This document shows, piece by piece, positions 17,391 to 25,316 of a stretch of DNA of 60,920 nt. The stretch spans positions 1 through 60,920 of IMG/VR virus record IMGVR_UViG_3300017605_000625. One strand, given 5' to 3'. A program made the position numbers and the translations under genes. The stretch comes from a virus. Below the pieces are notes generated by a model, which had not been told where the DNA came from, ran no database searches, and saw only the letters and a list, made by a program, of their open reading frames with translations. Every line of letters begins with the position of its first letter. Within the stretch, counting starts at the first letter, position 1.

Positions 17391-18304
17391 GAGGCAAATC
17401 CATACTGATCACCGGGGGCTCAGGTTCCTTTGGTCATGCTTTTGTCAAAAAAGTGTTGCCGGAACAACCGTCGAGATTGATTATTTACAGCCGGGACGAA
17501 CAGAAGCAAGACCAAATGCAGCGCCTCTTCGATGATCCGGTGCTGCGGTTCTTCATTGGAGATATCAGGGATCGCGCTCGTCTTGAAATGGCCATGCATG
17601 GCGTAGAGCTTATTGTGCATGCCGCTGCTATGAAGATTGTTCCAACGTGCGAGTATAATCCTTTTGAGGCTGTGATGACTAACATCAATGGAGCAGAAAA
17701 TGTCTGTCGGGCCGCAATGGCGATGGGTATTCCAAAAGTCATGGCCTTATCCACGGATAAGGCGGTTAGTCCGGTCAATCTGTATGGAGCCACTAAGCTG
17801 GCAGCAGAGAAAATCTTCGTCGCAGCGAACAACCTATCTGCTGGCCGCACTCAGTTTAGTGTGGTTAGGTACGGCAATGTGGTTGGTAGTCGTGGCAGCG
17901 TCGTCCCCCTCTTCAAGTCACTTCATTCGCAACATAAACCCCTCACTATTACAGATCAAAGGATGACACGGTTCTGGATGACGCTGGAACAGGCCGTCGA
18001 TTTTGTTCTTACCTCAATCGAATTGATGCACGGCAGGGAAATCTTCATTCCCAAGATACCCTCAATGAACATCTTGGACTTGGCGGAAGCTATTGCCCCG
18101 GGCAAGGATCGTGTTTTTACCGGCATCAGGCCGGGCGAGAAGCTGCATGAAGTCTTGCTGACTGAGGATGAAGTTCATTTGACGATGGAGGCTCATGATC
18201 GATTTATCGTCAATGGTGGTCCCAGTAATGCCAAAATACCACGCTATTCATCCGATACCAATCCTAAGTTTCTTTCTGTGGAAGATTTGAGGCGCATGCT
18301 GTGA
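17387..18304 (+). CDS. pseB: UDP-N-acetylglucosamine 4,6-dehydratase (inverting)
   Basis: A 305-residue short-chain dehydrogenase of the PseB/FlaA1 type. ILITGGSGSFGHAF binds NADP; MALSTDKAVSPVNLYGATK carries the Asp-Lys and Tyr-x-x-x-Lys residues used in dehydration; FRVVRYGNVVGSRGS-like and TRFWMT motifs are typical. It removes water from UDP-GlcNAc and inverts C5, the first step to pseudaminic acid. It is slightly shorter than usual family members. It overlaps the genes on both sides by 4 bases. Confidence 0.92.
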   Translation: MRGKSILITGGSGSFGHAFVKKVLPEQPSRLIIYSRDEQKQDQMQRLFDDPVLRFFIGDIRDRARLEMAMHGVELIVHAAAMKIVPTCEYNPFEAVMTNINGAENVCRAAMAMGIPKVMALSTDKAVSPVNLYGATKLAAEKIFVAANNLSAGRTQFSVVRYGNVVGSRGSVVPLFKSLHSQHKPLTITDQRMTRFWMTLEQAVDFVLTSIELMHGREIFIPKIPSMNILDLAEAIAPGKDRVFTGIRPGEKLHEVLLTEDEVHLTMEAHDRFIVNGGPSNAKIPRYSSDTNPKFLSVEDLRRML

Positions 18305-19386
18305 AAGCTTTCAATACGATTGGAGGCCGAGAGATAGGTGCAGCCGAAGGTGCCGCGCATGGTACTCTGTCTGGCTACATTGGGTCTAAGCCTCGCGGTG
18401 GCTATTATTGCTGCAAACTAGAGGACGAATGGGCGGTTACGTTCAATGTAAGGCATGCCGTAGCCGTTAATAGCGCCACCAGCGGCTTATTGGCTGCCTG
18501 CATGGCCGTTGGTGTCGAGCCCGGCGATGAAGTGATCGTTTCGCCATACACCATGTCAGCCACCGCCGCTGCACCCAAGATACTGGGAGCCACAATTGTC
18601 TTTGCCGATATCGAACCAGAGACCTTCTGCATTGATCCAGTAGAAGTGAGTAACTCCATTACCCCCAGAACCAAGGCTGTGATTGCCACCAATCTGTTTG
18701 GTCATCCGGCCAGACTGCACGAACTTAAATCGCTCTGTGATCTTCATGGTGTTTATCTAATCGAGGATAACGCTCAGGCCATCTTTGCCAAGGAGCATGG
18801 TGTCTATACCGGAACCATCGGCCATATCGGTGTATTCTCGCTCAACGTCCACAAGCATCTTCAAGTAGGCGAAGGTGGAGTCTGCGTCACCAACAGTGCT
18901 GATCTTGACAAGAAGCTACGCGAGGCCATGAACCACGGTGAAATGCGAGATGGCATCCTTGGTCTTAATCTCAGGATGACCGAAGTGACGGCTGCCATGG
19001 CCCTTGCCCAGCTTTCTAAGGCTCCAGAGATTATGGCTGGCCGAAGACATATCGCTGAGATGATTACCAGCTATATGGTTGGCCTTCCCATAACCTCTCC
19101 AATAGTTCGTTCTGGATGCGAGCACAGTTATTACTGCTGGGCAGGTATCTTAGAGGAGATACCAAGAGAAGATGTTCTCCCAACACCATTCAAACGTGGA
19201 TATTTGCATCCACTCTATAGTCTTCCTGTCTTTTTGAAGGACCATTCCAGATTATCCAGCCGAAGCCTATCCCTTCCAGTCGTCGAAGAAGTCGAGCGCA
19301 GGATAGTTCTGGTGGAAGTCTGCTCTATCGATCCGACCGACGAGGAAATCATCAAAATGGTTGAAGACCTTGGGAGGGTCTTATGA
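18301..19386 (+). CDS. DegT/DnrJ/EryC1 aminotransferase, PseC-like
   Basis: A 361-residue PLP-dependent sugar aminotransferase. VNSATSGLLAACMAVGVEPGDEVIV, PYTMSATAAAP and LIEDNAQAIFA are conserved; the PLP lysine is in FSLNVHKHLQVGEGG. By position after PseB it should aminate C4 of the keto sugar. The start is GTG at 18301, coupled to the pseB stop. It diverges enough from standard PseC that the symbol is withheld. Confidence 0.82.
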   Translation: MKAFNTIGGREIGAAEGAAHGTLSGYIGSKPRGGYYCCKLEDEWAVTFNVRHAVAVNSATSGLLAACMAVGVEPGDEVIVSPYTMSATAAAPKILGATIVFADIEPETFCIDPVEVSNSITPRTKAVIATNLFGHPARLHELKSLCDLHGVYLIEDNAQAIFAKEHGVYTGTIGHIGVFSLNVHKHLQVGEGGVCVTNSADLDKKLREAMNHGEMRDGILGLNLRMTEVTAAMALAQLSKAPEIMAGRRHIAEMITSYMVGLPITSPIVRSGCEHSYYCWAGILEEIPREDVLPTPFKRGYLHPLYSLPVFLKDHSRLSSRSLSLPVVEEVERRIVLVEVCSIDPTDEEIIKMVEDLGRVL

Positions 19387-19562
19387 ATATATTTCTTGAA
19401 ACCATTAAGCAAAAACGAGCTTCCAACAATGATCTGTGGATGGAGGTTCTGGGTATTGCCTTACGTGTTGCCCCAGATGAAACCAAGAAGGTTCTCCGCA
19501 AGATTAGGTCCAATGATTTGGAGATATCCAAACTAACTGGAGTTATCGCTGGTGAAAATTAA
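19383..19562 (+). CDS. Small protein inside Pse operon (59 aa)
   Basis: Starts MNIFLETIKQKRASNND and ends TGVIAGEN. It overlaps the aminotransferase stop (ATGA) and the GTG start of the PseI gene, so it keeps the operon continuously translated. Helical and charged; no family recognised. Confidence 0.55.
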   Translation: MNIFLETIKQKRASNNDLWMEVLGIALRVAPDETKKVLRKIRSNDLEISKLTGVIAGEN

Positions 19563-20601
19563 TGGAAGGGCCATCGGTCCGGATCAACGGCCATATATTG
19601 TTGCTGAAATTTCAGGCGAACATCGGGGATCATCCAGTGTTGGCTACACCCTTATCGACGAAGCCCAGAAAGCTGGTGCTGATGCGGTTAAATTCCAATG
19701 TTATGCCGCCGATACCCTCACCTTTCGAGGTGATGGTGACGAATTCAAGATTATGGAGGGTCCGTGGGCGGGCCGAACGCTCCATGATCTATATAGCCAG
19801 ACGCAAACGCCGAGAGAATTGCTCACCAGACTGGTTAAATATGCACAAAGCAGGAAGATGACGGCGTTTACGAGCGTATTTTCCCTTGAAGACGTAGAGT
19901 TCGTTGCTGATTTGGGAGTGCCCGCGATAAAAATCGCCTCGTTTGAGCTAACTGACTTGCCACTAATCCAGAAGTGCGCCGAAACAGGGCTTCCATTGAT
20001 AATCTCAACTGGAATGGGAACGACCAGTGAAATAAAAGACGCGATTAATGCCTATCACTACTTTTCTGACAAGCCAAAAGACTTAGGCGTTCTTCATTGC
20101 GTATCTTCTTATCCGGCTTCGCCGAAAGAGGCATATTTACCAGCGCTAGGTCCGCTTAGCACACTGTTGGGGGGCAATCATGTCGTGGGCCTTAGCGATC
20201 ACAGTATGGGCATTGGGGTTGCTGTTGGGGCTGTGGCTTTCGGAGCTTCAATTATCGAGAAGCATTTTACGCTGGATCGTGGGAATGGTGGGCCTGATTC
20301 TTCTTTCAGCCTTGAGCCAAGTGAATTTGCTGCCTTAGTCGGAACATGCCGTGATACTTGGGAGGCTATTCACTCAAATCCTCCACCGAAGCGTCCGGCA
20401 AACTTGGCTTTCCGGAAGTCGCTTTATGTTGTTTGTGATATGGCCTGCGGCGATACTTTCTCCCCGCATAATGTGCGTTCAATTCGGCCCAACGCCGGGC
20501 TGCCACCGAAGCTCTACCAGACCGTTTTGGGGGCGAAGGCAACTCGGGACCTGAAAGCTGGCACTCCGTTGCAAGCCTCGATGATCTCGGCTTTATGTTG
20601 A
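19552..20601 (+). CDS. pseI: Pseudaminic acid synthase (NeuB/PseI family)
   Basis: A 349-residue sialic-acid-synthase-type enzyme that condenses PEP with the 6-carbon diacetamido sugar. YIVAEISGEHRGS start, GADAVKFQCY, the IKIASFELTD and LIISTGMG strands, GLSDHS and EKHFTLDR with GGPDSSFSLEP are the NeuB/PseI active-site motifs. Residues about 290-349 form the SAF/antifreeze-like C-terminal domain. Start is GTG at 19552. Last gene of the operon; its 3' end overlaps an antisense HTH gene. Confidence 0.93.
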   Translation: MKINGRAIGPDQRPYIVAEISGEHRGSSSVGYTLIDEAQKAGADAVKFQCYAADTLTFRGDGDEFKIMEGPWAGRTLHDLYSQTQTPRELLTRLVKYAQSRKMTAFTSVFSLEDVEFVADLGVPAIKIASFELTDLPLIQKCAETGLPLIISTGMGTTSEIKDAINAYHYFSDKPKDLGVLHCVSSYPASPKEAYLPALGPLSTLLGGNHVVGLSDHSMGIGVAVGAVAFGASIIEKHFTLDRGNGGPDSSFSLEPSEFAALVGTCRDTWEAIHSNPPPKRPANLAFRKSLYVVCDMACGDTFSPHNVRSIRPNAGLPPKLYQTVLGAKATRDLKAGTPLQASMISALC

Positions 20602-20839
20602 TGAAAACTACGCAATTCATGGCGTTGGCGATCTTTCTCAAAGTATCAAAACTGACTTGCTCGCACCTTTCGGCACGAAATACCGTTTGCATATGAAGTT
20701 TTGCGATATCGGCTAGCTGCTGGATCGTCATATATGGCTTTTGCTGAGCACGAAGCCATTTGATGCGATCTCCTATCCGGACGCCGTTCGTTCCGGTAGG
20801 GGCCTCTGCAAGATTAAGCAGCCGCTTTGATGGTGCCAC
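20366..20839 (-). CDS. XRE-type helix-turn-helix protein, C-terminus antisense to pseI
   Basis: Residues about 21-84 form a clear XRE-like fold (RIGDRIKWLRAQQKPYMTIQ, then IAKLHMQTVFRAERCEQVSF and CVVFINIKP). After residue ~80 the frame runs antisense through the end of pseI and turns into a Pro/Arg-rich tail that looks non-native. Start is GTG at 20839, overlapping the gene upstream by 26 bases. Possibly a repressor whose true end was replaced when the Pse cargo joined here. The HTH part is firm; the tail is doubtful. Confidence 0.6.
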   Translation of the reverse strand: MAPSKRLLNLAEAPTGTNGVRIGDRIKWLRAQQKPYMTIQQLADIAKLHMQTVFRAERCEQVSFDTLRKIANAMNCVVFINIKPRSSRLATECQLSGPELPSPPKRSGRASVAARRWAELNAHYAGRKYRRRPYHKQHKATSGKPSLPDASVEDLSE

Positions 20840-21515
20840 GCTCTTTCTCCGTCAGTTCGGCGATGATTTGTTCCGCCGCTTCCATTTCGTCAATGGAGAA
20901 ATCTCCTTCCAGCATTGGCTGCGGCTTAGTAGGCTTATTGTAGGCCCCATTTATAACCGTCCCGGGAGGATAGGGAAAATACATCTGGTTCATGCTGGAT
21001 ATCTGGCTTAGCGCCGCTGCATGAGCCTGATCAACTGTGATGGCCACCGTCACTCCATTAGCATCGGTAAAAGCTATCGTGATTTTTGCGCCAGTCGGAG
21101 GCCCAATATGTACAGCGTAGCCTATGCCAGCAGCACCGTTACCACCCAAACCACCTCCTCCTGCGATACCACCTGATGTAATCCAATGAGTAGTAGTGAC
21201 TCCGGTGTTAGCTGCCCCAGTGGTTGGGTAATTTATATATTGGGCTTGATTTGCTGAATTTGCCATTTGCGCGTTGTAGGCCGCTTGCTGATGCTGGTAA
21301 TTGGCGGCTTGCTGCATAAGCGTATGTTTCTGTTGTTGAACTGCTATCTTAGCCTGAGTGATCATATCCTGCGCCGAAGTCAGGTAATTTGCCATATTTT
21401 GTTCCTTATTGTCCCATTGTCCGTAGTGATTATTCTTAATCGAGTGTATGTCTGGCGCATACCAATATCCATGGTTCATCTTATCGCAAAGACGATCCAT
21501 CAGCCAAGAGATCAC
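20814..21515 (-). CDS. Gly-rich protein with C-terminal shared motif
   Basis: Up to 233 residues. Gln/Ala-rich helix, then a glycine cluster (GGIAGGGGLGGNGAAGIG), then a beta-looking part and the C-terminal motif DFSIDEMEAAEQIIAEL that recurs in about a dozen small proteins here. Two starts are possible: GTG at 21515, coupled to the upstream stop, or ATG at 21395 (MANYLTSAQDM) with AAGGA 7 bases before it. Function unknown. Confidence 0.6.
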   Translation of the reverse strand: MISWLMDRLCDKMNHGYWYAPDIHSIKNNHYGQWDNKEQNMANYLTSAQDMITQAKIAVQQQKHTLMQQAANYQHQQAAYNAQMANSANQAQYINYPTTGAANTGVTTTHWITSGGIAGGGGLGGNGAAGIGYAVHIGPPTGAKITIAFTDANGVTVAITVDQAHAAALSQISSMNQMYFPYPPGTVINGAYNKPTKPQPMLEGDFSIDEMEAAEQIIAELTEKERGTIKAAA

Positions 21516-21967
21516 GCCATTCGTCCCGATGCCTTGAGCATCTTAGCCACAACTTCATCTACTTCAAGACCGTTAGCGCGCATATCCCTGATAGCCTCTG
21601 GCGAGAAGATAAAGAGATCGCCCTCGACTTCTTTTAATTCTTCCTTGACGAGGGCTTGATATTCAGGGGTGATCTCGCCTTTCAGGGCATGGTCCACAAT
21701 GATCTTGACGGACCTTTGTTTCCCTTGCGGATCGCGGAAATTAAGCTCGCTGATCTCACGGCCACGCGATTGGCCGCACTCTATTTTCTGTCGGTTAACT
21801 TCATCTCTGATCAATTCCTCACCGACACTCTTAATTTGACTGATAAAGCCATGGAAGCGTTTTCTGCGGCGATAGGCAATCAGCCGTTCCACTCCATATA
21901 CTGCCACCGTAAGCAGAATCGTCATCCCGCCCCCAAGCAAGAACCAGCCTAGATTTTCTACCATCAT
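21512..21967 (-). CDS. Membrane-anchored hypothetical protein
   Basis: A 151-residue protein with one N-terminal membrane helix (WFLLGGGMTILLTVAVYGV), a basic stop-transfer stretch YRRRKR and a charged cytoplasmic domain. Its ATG directly follows the stop of the 44-aa gene upstream. No family recognised. Confidence 0.6.
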   Translation of the reverse strand: MMVENLGWFLLGGGMTILLTVAVYGVERLIAYRRRKRFHGFISQIKSVGEELIRDEVNRQKIECGQSRGREISELNFRDPQGKQRSVKIIVDHALKGEITPEYQALVKEELKEVEGDLFIFSPEAIRDMRANGLEVDEVVAKMLKASGRMA

Positions 21968-22102
21968 TTATTTATTCCAGAACGCATCTGCACAGCAATT
22001 GACAAGGCCCAAATGCTCCATAATGGTAGCCACCACGATGACGGTAATCGGCACCGAGAAAACTATCGCAAGGGCGATTAATGTTTTAAGCCAATAACGC
22101 AT
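21968..22102 (-). CDS. Single-span membrane peptide (44 aa)
   Basis: Starts MRYWLKTLIALAIVFSVPIT, one long hydrophobic helix, and ends NCCADAFWNK. It fills exactly the space between its neighbours with no gap at either end. Role unknown. Confidence 0.55.
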   Translation of the reverse strand: MRYWLKTLIALAIVFSVPITVIVVATIMEHLGLVNCCADAFWNK

Positions 22103-22438
22103 TTAATTTAGCGTTCTCCCTGAAGAATTCAGAACTGCGCCTTCGTTCTTGGCCTCTTCGGCCACCTCTTTGGAAAGCTCGTTGGCTCTGGAGATCAGTT
22201 CTTTCGGGAAATCTCTGTCGCCATGTTCCAGAAGATAATAGACCGCAGCCAGAATAAGACCGCCCAGCGGACCAGAACCATGTTCAGGATCGAAATTGGA
22301 GGGCGTATAAAGCTCAAAGCCACTCAGGTCTTCCGCCGCATCCGGGTTCCACTTCAAAATCCAATCTCCGGGTTTCAGGATATCCGCCCGCTTTACTCTG
22401 TCGTGTTCTTCGTCTTGCAGAAATTTCTTAACGCTCAT
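22103..22438 (-). CDS. Hypothetical protein (111 aa)
   Basis: Starts MSVKKFLQDEEHDRVKRAD. GAGAGGGAA lies before the ATG at 22438, so that start is preferred over 22453. The middle has DWILKWNPDAAEDLSGFELY and a mildly hydrophobic GGLILAAVYYLL helix. No family recognised. Confidence 0.6.
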   Translation of the reverse strand: MSVKKFLQDEEHDRVKRADILKPGDWILKWNPDAAEDLSGFELYTPSNFDPEHGSGPLGGLILAAVYYLLEHGDRDFPKELISRANELSKEVAEEAKNEGAVLNSSGRTLN

Positions 22439-22449
22439 GATATTCCCTC

Positions 22450-22917
22450 TCAAATGGCAACAATTGGTTTTTTTAACGCCAGCAACTCCCGGATGGAGTT
22501 TTCCAAGGCGTCGATATCGGACTGGTATTTTTCCAGATTGGCCTGAATTTTCTTGATTGCGTACCCGACCGTGGATGGATCGCGGTTCATCTTGGGTGCT
22601 ATCTGAGGACTGGTCATGCCGGTCATTCTATAGAGCATGTAGGCCAACATATGGCGGCGCTCGGCGATATTGTTTAGTTTGCGCTGCGATAAAATATCCA
22701 ACTCACGTACATTGTAATATCTGCAAATCTCATTGAGGATAATATCGAAGGTGCTCCCAGTGATCTTCCGCTCGATCACTTGTGGCGCTGGAGGTTTTTC
22801 GAGGGACGCCGAAGACGTGATTGTGATTGGTTCGGTTACGTCCTTTAGGGCCGCGCGGCTGATCCTGAGTTGGCGATCTTTGTGCTCTTGGTGAAGCGAG
22901 GCGAGTATATTTCCCAT
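22450..22917 (-). CDS. DnaA domain IV-like DNA-binding protein
   Basis: A 155-residue protein. Residues about 67-125 match the DnaA C-terminal DNA-binding domain: a helix with VRELDILSQRKL, then RRHMLAYMLYRMTGMTSPQI and the signature-like NRDPSTVGYAIKKI in place of DnaA's RDHTTV helix. The ATPase domain is absent. Such proteins may bind DnaA boxes and steer replication or act as transcription factors. GAGAGGGGA precedes the start at 22917. Confidence 0.8.
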   Translation of the reverse strand: MGNILASLHQEHKDRQLRISRAALKDVTEPITITSSASLEKPPAPQVIERKITGSTFDIILNEICRYYNVRELDILSQRKLNNIAERRHMLAYMLYRMTGMTSPQIAPKMNRDPSTVGYAIKKIQANLEKYQSDIDALENSIRELLALKKPIVAI

Positions 22918-22934
22918 GGGAGTTCCCCTCTCTG

Positions 22935-23225
22935 CTATGGGTAGTCGGGCTTGGAGGCGAGGCCACAATATCCGGTACGCTCTCCTTTCTCAACGTCTGA
23001 AGTGGCCAAATCGATATCGAGGATGGGTTTTTCTTCCGTCCAGCGCCACGCCATGCATCGGCTGGCTATGCATGCAGACGCTTTTGCAGGCTCCATTTCT
23101 TGGGAATCTCTGCGCCAGAGGCGGTTATACCCTGTATGTAATCGCTGTATATTTCCGGCATCCGCATGGGCTCCGATAACGCGTCCGAATGGGCACCATT
23201 TTTCCTTGGCTTGTTCCTCGGTCAT
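22935..23225 (-). CDS. Small Cys-rich phage protein, putative zinc binder
   Basis: A 96-residue protein of a recurring phage type: KWCPFGRVIG, then ASRCMAWRW and a C-terminal GYCGLA motif. Three spaced cysteines with Trp suggest a metal site. Its ATG overlaps the stop of the upstream gene. Function unknown. Confidence 0.65.
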   Translation of the reverse strand: MTEEQAKEKWCPFGRVIGAHADAGNIQRLHTGYNRLWRRDSQEMEPAKASACIASRCMAWRWTEEKPILDIDLATSDVEKGERTGYCGLASKPDYP

Positions 23226-23500
23226 TTTGATTTCTTCGCGAACAGCATCGCTCTGGCTAATTGCATAACCAGAATTCTCTTATCGCCAGCAACGGCTACG
23301 ATTTCTTCATCGTTCAGGTTGCGAAGCGATCTGTCATCCTCAAAGCTCATGAGGTGGCCGCAGTAGATGCAAATGGTTACATCGCCGGGCTTGGGGCCTT
23401 CACTGTCTGGGTTAGTACCAACCTGACTGATGCCATCAACGGATTTGTGGCAATTCAGGCAGTCCGACGCCTTGATCTTTATAGCCTCACCCATTTTCAT
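23222..23500 (-). CDS. Zinc-ribbon protein
   Basis: A 92-residue protein with CLNCHKSVDG and CIYCGHLMSF, two Cys-x2-Cys pairs forming a zinc ribbon, and a short helical tail. GAGAGGGAGAAG precedes the ATG at 23500; the longer frame to 23590 would run through the structured leader. Probable regulator or adaptor; role unknown. Confidence 0.65.
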   Translation of the reverse strand: MKMGEAIKIKASDCLNCHKSVDGISQVGTNPDSEGPKPGDVTICIYCGHLMSFEDDRSLRNLNDEEIVAVAGDKRILVMQLARAMLFAKKSK

Positions 23501-23526
23501 GGAACTTCTCCCTCTCGAATTAGATT

Positions 23527-23755
23527 GGCAGGGAGGACCCTTAAAATCCTCCCTGCCGTGGCCGCTTCTATGGTCAAAGCGGCTCGGCAACGTGTCCGCG
23601 CTGCCGTTAACAGCGCCAGAAATAACGCTGCCCGCACAGCGTCGTTAGTGCGGCGCTGCACAACAGGATGGGAGGTCGCGCCCCCATCCTCGGGATGGCT
23701 CTCTTAGCAGGAGCCAGCCCATTTACAGACGCCGGGACGTTACCCGGAGCGTCCC
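23527..23755 (-). ncRNA. Structured leader with six hairpins
   Basis: A 258-base gap before the zinc-ribbon gene holds a chain of perfect or near-perfect inverted repeats: 23527-23557 (10 bp), 23561-23583 (7 bp), 23598-23616 (6 bp), 23637-23658 (5 bp), 23665-23690 (8 bp) and 23734-23755 (6 bp). No T-run follows, so they are not simple terminators. It may be a regulatory 5' leader or a processing region. Confidence 0.45.
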
Positions 23756-23758
23756 TAC

Positions 23759-23998
23759 TTATGGCCATGCTCGCGCCTGACCCAAGTAGCTCAGCAGGGC
23801 ACCCGTGACACGCTTGGCAACTGATCGTCGCGCACAGGCCGCCCTTGATCCCTTCTTGGTAAGATAGTCCGGATGCATCTCGAATGCATCCCTAATCGCT
23901 CCGTCCACGACCCGCCAGACCTGACGGTTGAAGCCCGTCTGGTGTTCTGGCTTTTCGCTTTTGATGCGATACTTCCTCTTCTTTCTGGCTTTCTGCAT
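23759..23998 (-). CDS. Small basic protein (79 aa)
   Basis: Starts MQKARKKRKYRIKSEK and contains WRVVDGAIRDAFEMHPDYL. Basic, possibly nucleic-acid binding. It overlaps the upstream gene by 107 bases in another frame, so one of the two ends may be misread. Confidence 0.5.
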   Translation of the reverse strand: MQKARKKRKYRIKSEKPEHQTGFNRQVWRVVDGAIRDAFEMHPDYLTKKGSRAACARRSVAKRVTGALLSYLGQARAWP

Positions 23999-24188
23999 AT
24001 CTGGCCGTATCCCTCAGTACCGTCTCATAAGCCTGAACTGCTGCATTGATATCAAGCTCTTCTCTCGACCAAATCCTGATCCTCAACTTAGGTGGAGGAT
24101 TTTTGAGGCGTTCGGTTCTGCGCTGCATCATCTTGTTCGGTTTTGTGTGGCCCATCGGCCTCGATGTAACCAAGATAGGGTCCTCCAT
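23892..24188 (-). CDS. Hypothetical basic protein (98 aa or shorter)
   Basis: Clear charged helical middle (KLRIRIWSREELDINAAVQA). An inner ATG at 24155 (MGHTKPN) is an alternative start; the C-terminal third is antisense-like Gly/Arg-rich and overlaps the next gene. Function unknown. Confidence 0.45.
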   Translation of the reverse strand: MEDPILVTSRPMGHTKPNKMMQRRTERLKNPPPKLRIRIWSREELDINAAVQAYETVLRDTARYAESQKEEEVSHQKRKARTPDGLQPSGLAGRGRSD

Positions 24189-24306
24189 AAACGCACTTGC
24201 CGCGCTTTTTGCCTTGAGTTACGTACCAGCATTTGGTGCAGCAAGGACAGGTGCATGATTCGATCTCGATAATGTCCTTGCCGTCACACCAGAACTTGTC
24301 AATCAC
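24088..24306 (-). CDS. Small zinc-ribbon-like protein (72 aa)
   Basis: CTCPCCTKCWYV and GKCVYGGPYLG give four to five cysteines in a compact N-terminal half, as in zinc ribbons. ATGA overlap with the gene upstream. The C-terminus overlaps the next gene by about 100 bases. Function unknown. Confidence 0.5.
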   Translation of the reverse strand: MIDKFWCDGKDIIEIESCTCPCCTKCWYVTQGKKRGKCVYGGPYLGYIEADGPHKTEQDDAAQNRTPQKSST

Positions 24307-24785
24307 GAAGCCTTCTCAAAAAGTCCCGTAAAGCGTCCACCGATTGATCCGCCATCCATCTGCTCCTGTTTGAACGGAGATAGTTTTGCAGGGCCGTTTT
24401 CGGGCCGCAGGATATAGAAAAATCCCATGATGGAATTGCCATCCTTGTCCTCGACATGAATATTAATCACTTCGCGCCGATCTTGATGCGATGATACCTT
24501 GACGTGAGGCATCTTGCCAAAGTCTGGATGCTCCTTGTCCACAGCCAAGACCCACGCTTCCGACATAAAGCCATATCGAATGGTGTTGTGGGCTTGGATA
24601 TACATCTTGATGCCTTCGGCGGATGCGTCCTTGCCTTCGTCACTATCGAAGGGAGTGATGATGGGCTGTAGTTCCCCGTCTTCGTTCTCCATGATCCACA
24701 TAGGCATGATTTCTCCGGTCTGAGCGAACAGATGCTCGACGAAGCCAGCCATGTGATCCAGCAAGTCTTGGTTGTCTCTTTTCAT
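24303..24785 (-). CDS. Hypothetical protein (160 aa)
   Basis: A soluble alpha/beta protein (MKRDNQDLLDHMAGFVEHLF). The N-terminal half resembles small phage proteins that handle a host activity by binding, but I know no function. AAGGAAAC lies 11 bases upstream of the ATG at 24785; a TTG at 24791 is an alternative. Confidence 0.6.
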   Translation of the reverse strand: MKRDNQDLLDHMAGFVEHLFAQTGEIMPMWIMENEDGELQPIITPFDSDEGKDASAEGIKMYIQAHNTIRYGFMSEAWVLAVDKEHPDFGKMPHVKVSSHQDRREVINIHVEDKDGNSIMGFFYILRPENGPAKLSPFKQEQMDGGSIGGRFTGLFEKAS

Positions 24786-24787
24786 GT

Positions 24788-25109
24788 TCAATGTTTCCTT
24801 TTTCTATCAAAATAAAAGGCCACGCTTTCGCCTATCTCTTTGGGGGCCTCTGGATTTACCATAATGCCCAGATTGTTTTCCCTTGCCTCTCGTTCCAGAT
24901 CGGGAAGAGCGCAATCAAAGCAAATGAAGAGCGCAATCAAAGCAAATCTTGGGTGGCGTCACCGGGGCATATGGTCGGTGCTGGATTTGGCAGCCGCATT
25001 TGCAGCAAGTGGCTACCAGATTATCCGGGAATTTCAGTGGGTCAGTGACGGGAACGCAAACGCAGAATTCGGCGTCCTCACCATCCCCGATCATTATTTC
25101 GTTGGGCAT
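24788..25109 (-). pseudogene. Zinc-ribbon gene frameshifted by a 22-bp tandem duplication
   Basis: The frame starts at 25109 after GAGAGGGAGAATGAGGT and encodes CVCVPV, ATCCKCGC and ICFDCAL cysteine motifs, then stops early at 24915. A perfect 22-bp tandem duplication (24904-24947) causes the shift. If one copy is removed, the frame continues ALPDLEREARENNLGIMV to a stop at 24788-24790, exactly overlapping the next gene's start region. So an intact ancestor of about 100 residues is visible. Duplication could be a real mutation or an assembly artefact. Confidence 0.75.
24904..24947. repeat. 22-bp perfect tandem duplication
   Basis: Two identical 22-bp units at 24904-24925 and 24926-24947 (start GAAGAGCGCAATC). 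It shifts the frame of the zinc-ribbon gene that spans it. Confidence 0.95.
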
Positions 25110-25151
25110 ACCTCATTCTCCCTCTCTTTAGACCCAAAGCGTCTCACAGAA

Positions 25152-25316
25152 TTATGGCTGCAATTTGTCCACGATCTCCTGCGAACGGATTATCTCGTCA
25201 TATTCATCTGCCAATGCCAATTGTTTCTTGATAGCGTCTTCTGCTACCTTGTTGCCGCTTAGGATGGCTTGGTTTAGAAGTATTTTCAGATCGGTAGCGT
25301 CATATTGTGCTGTCAT
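25152..25316 (-). CDS. Small protein with shared C-terminal motif (54 aa)
   Basis: Starts MTAQYDATDLKILLNQAIL and ends EYDEIIRSQEIVDKLQP, a version of the C-terminal motif shared by many genes here. ATGA overlap with the gene upstream. Almost nothing but helices; function unknown. Confidence 0.6.
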   Translation of the reverse strand: MTAQYDATDLKILLNQAILSGNKVAEDAIKKQLALADEYDEIIRSQEIVDKLQP

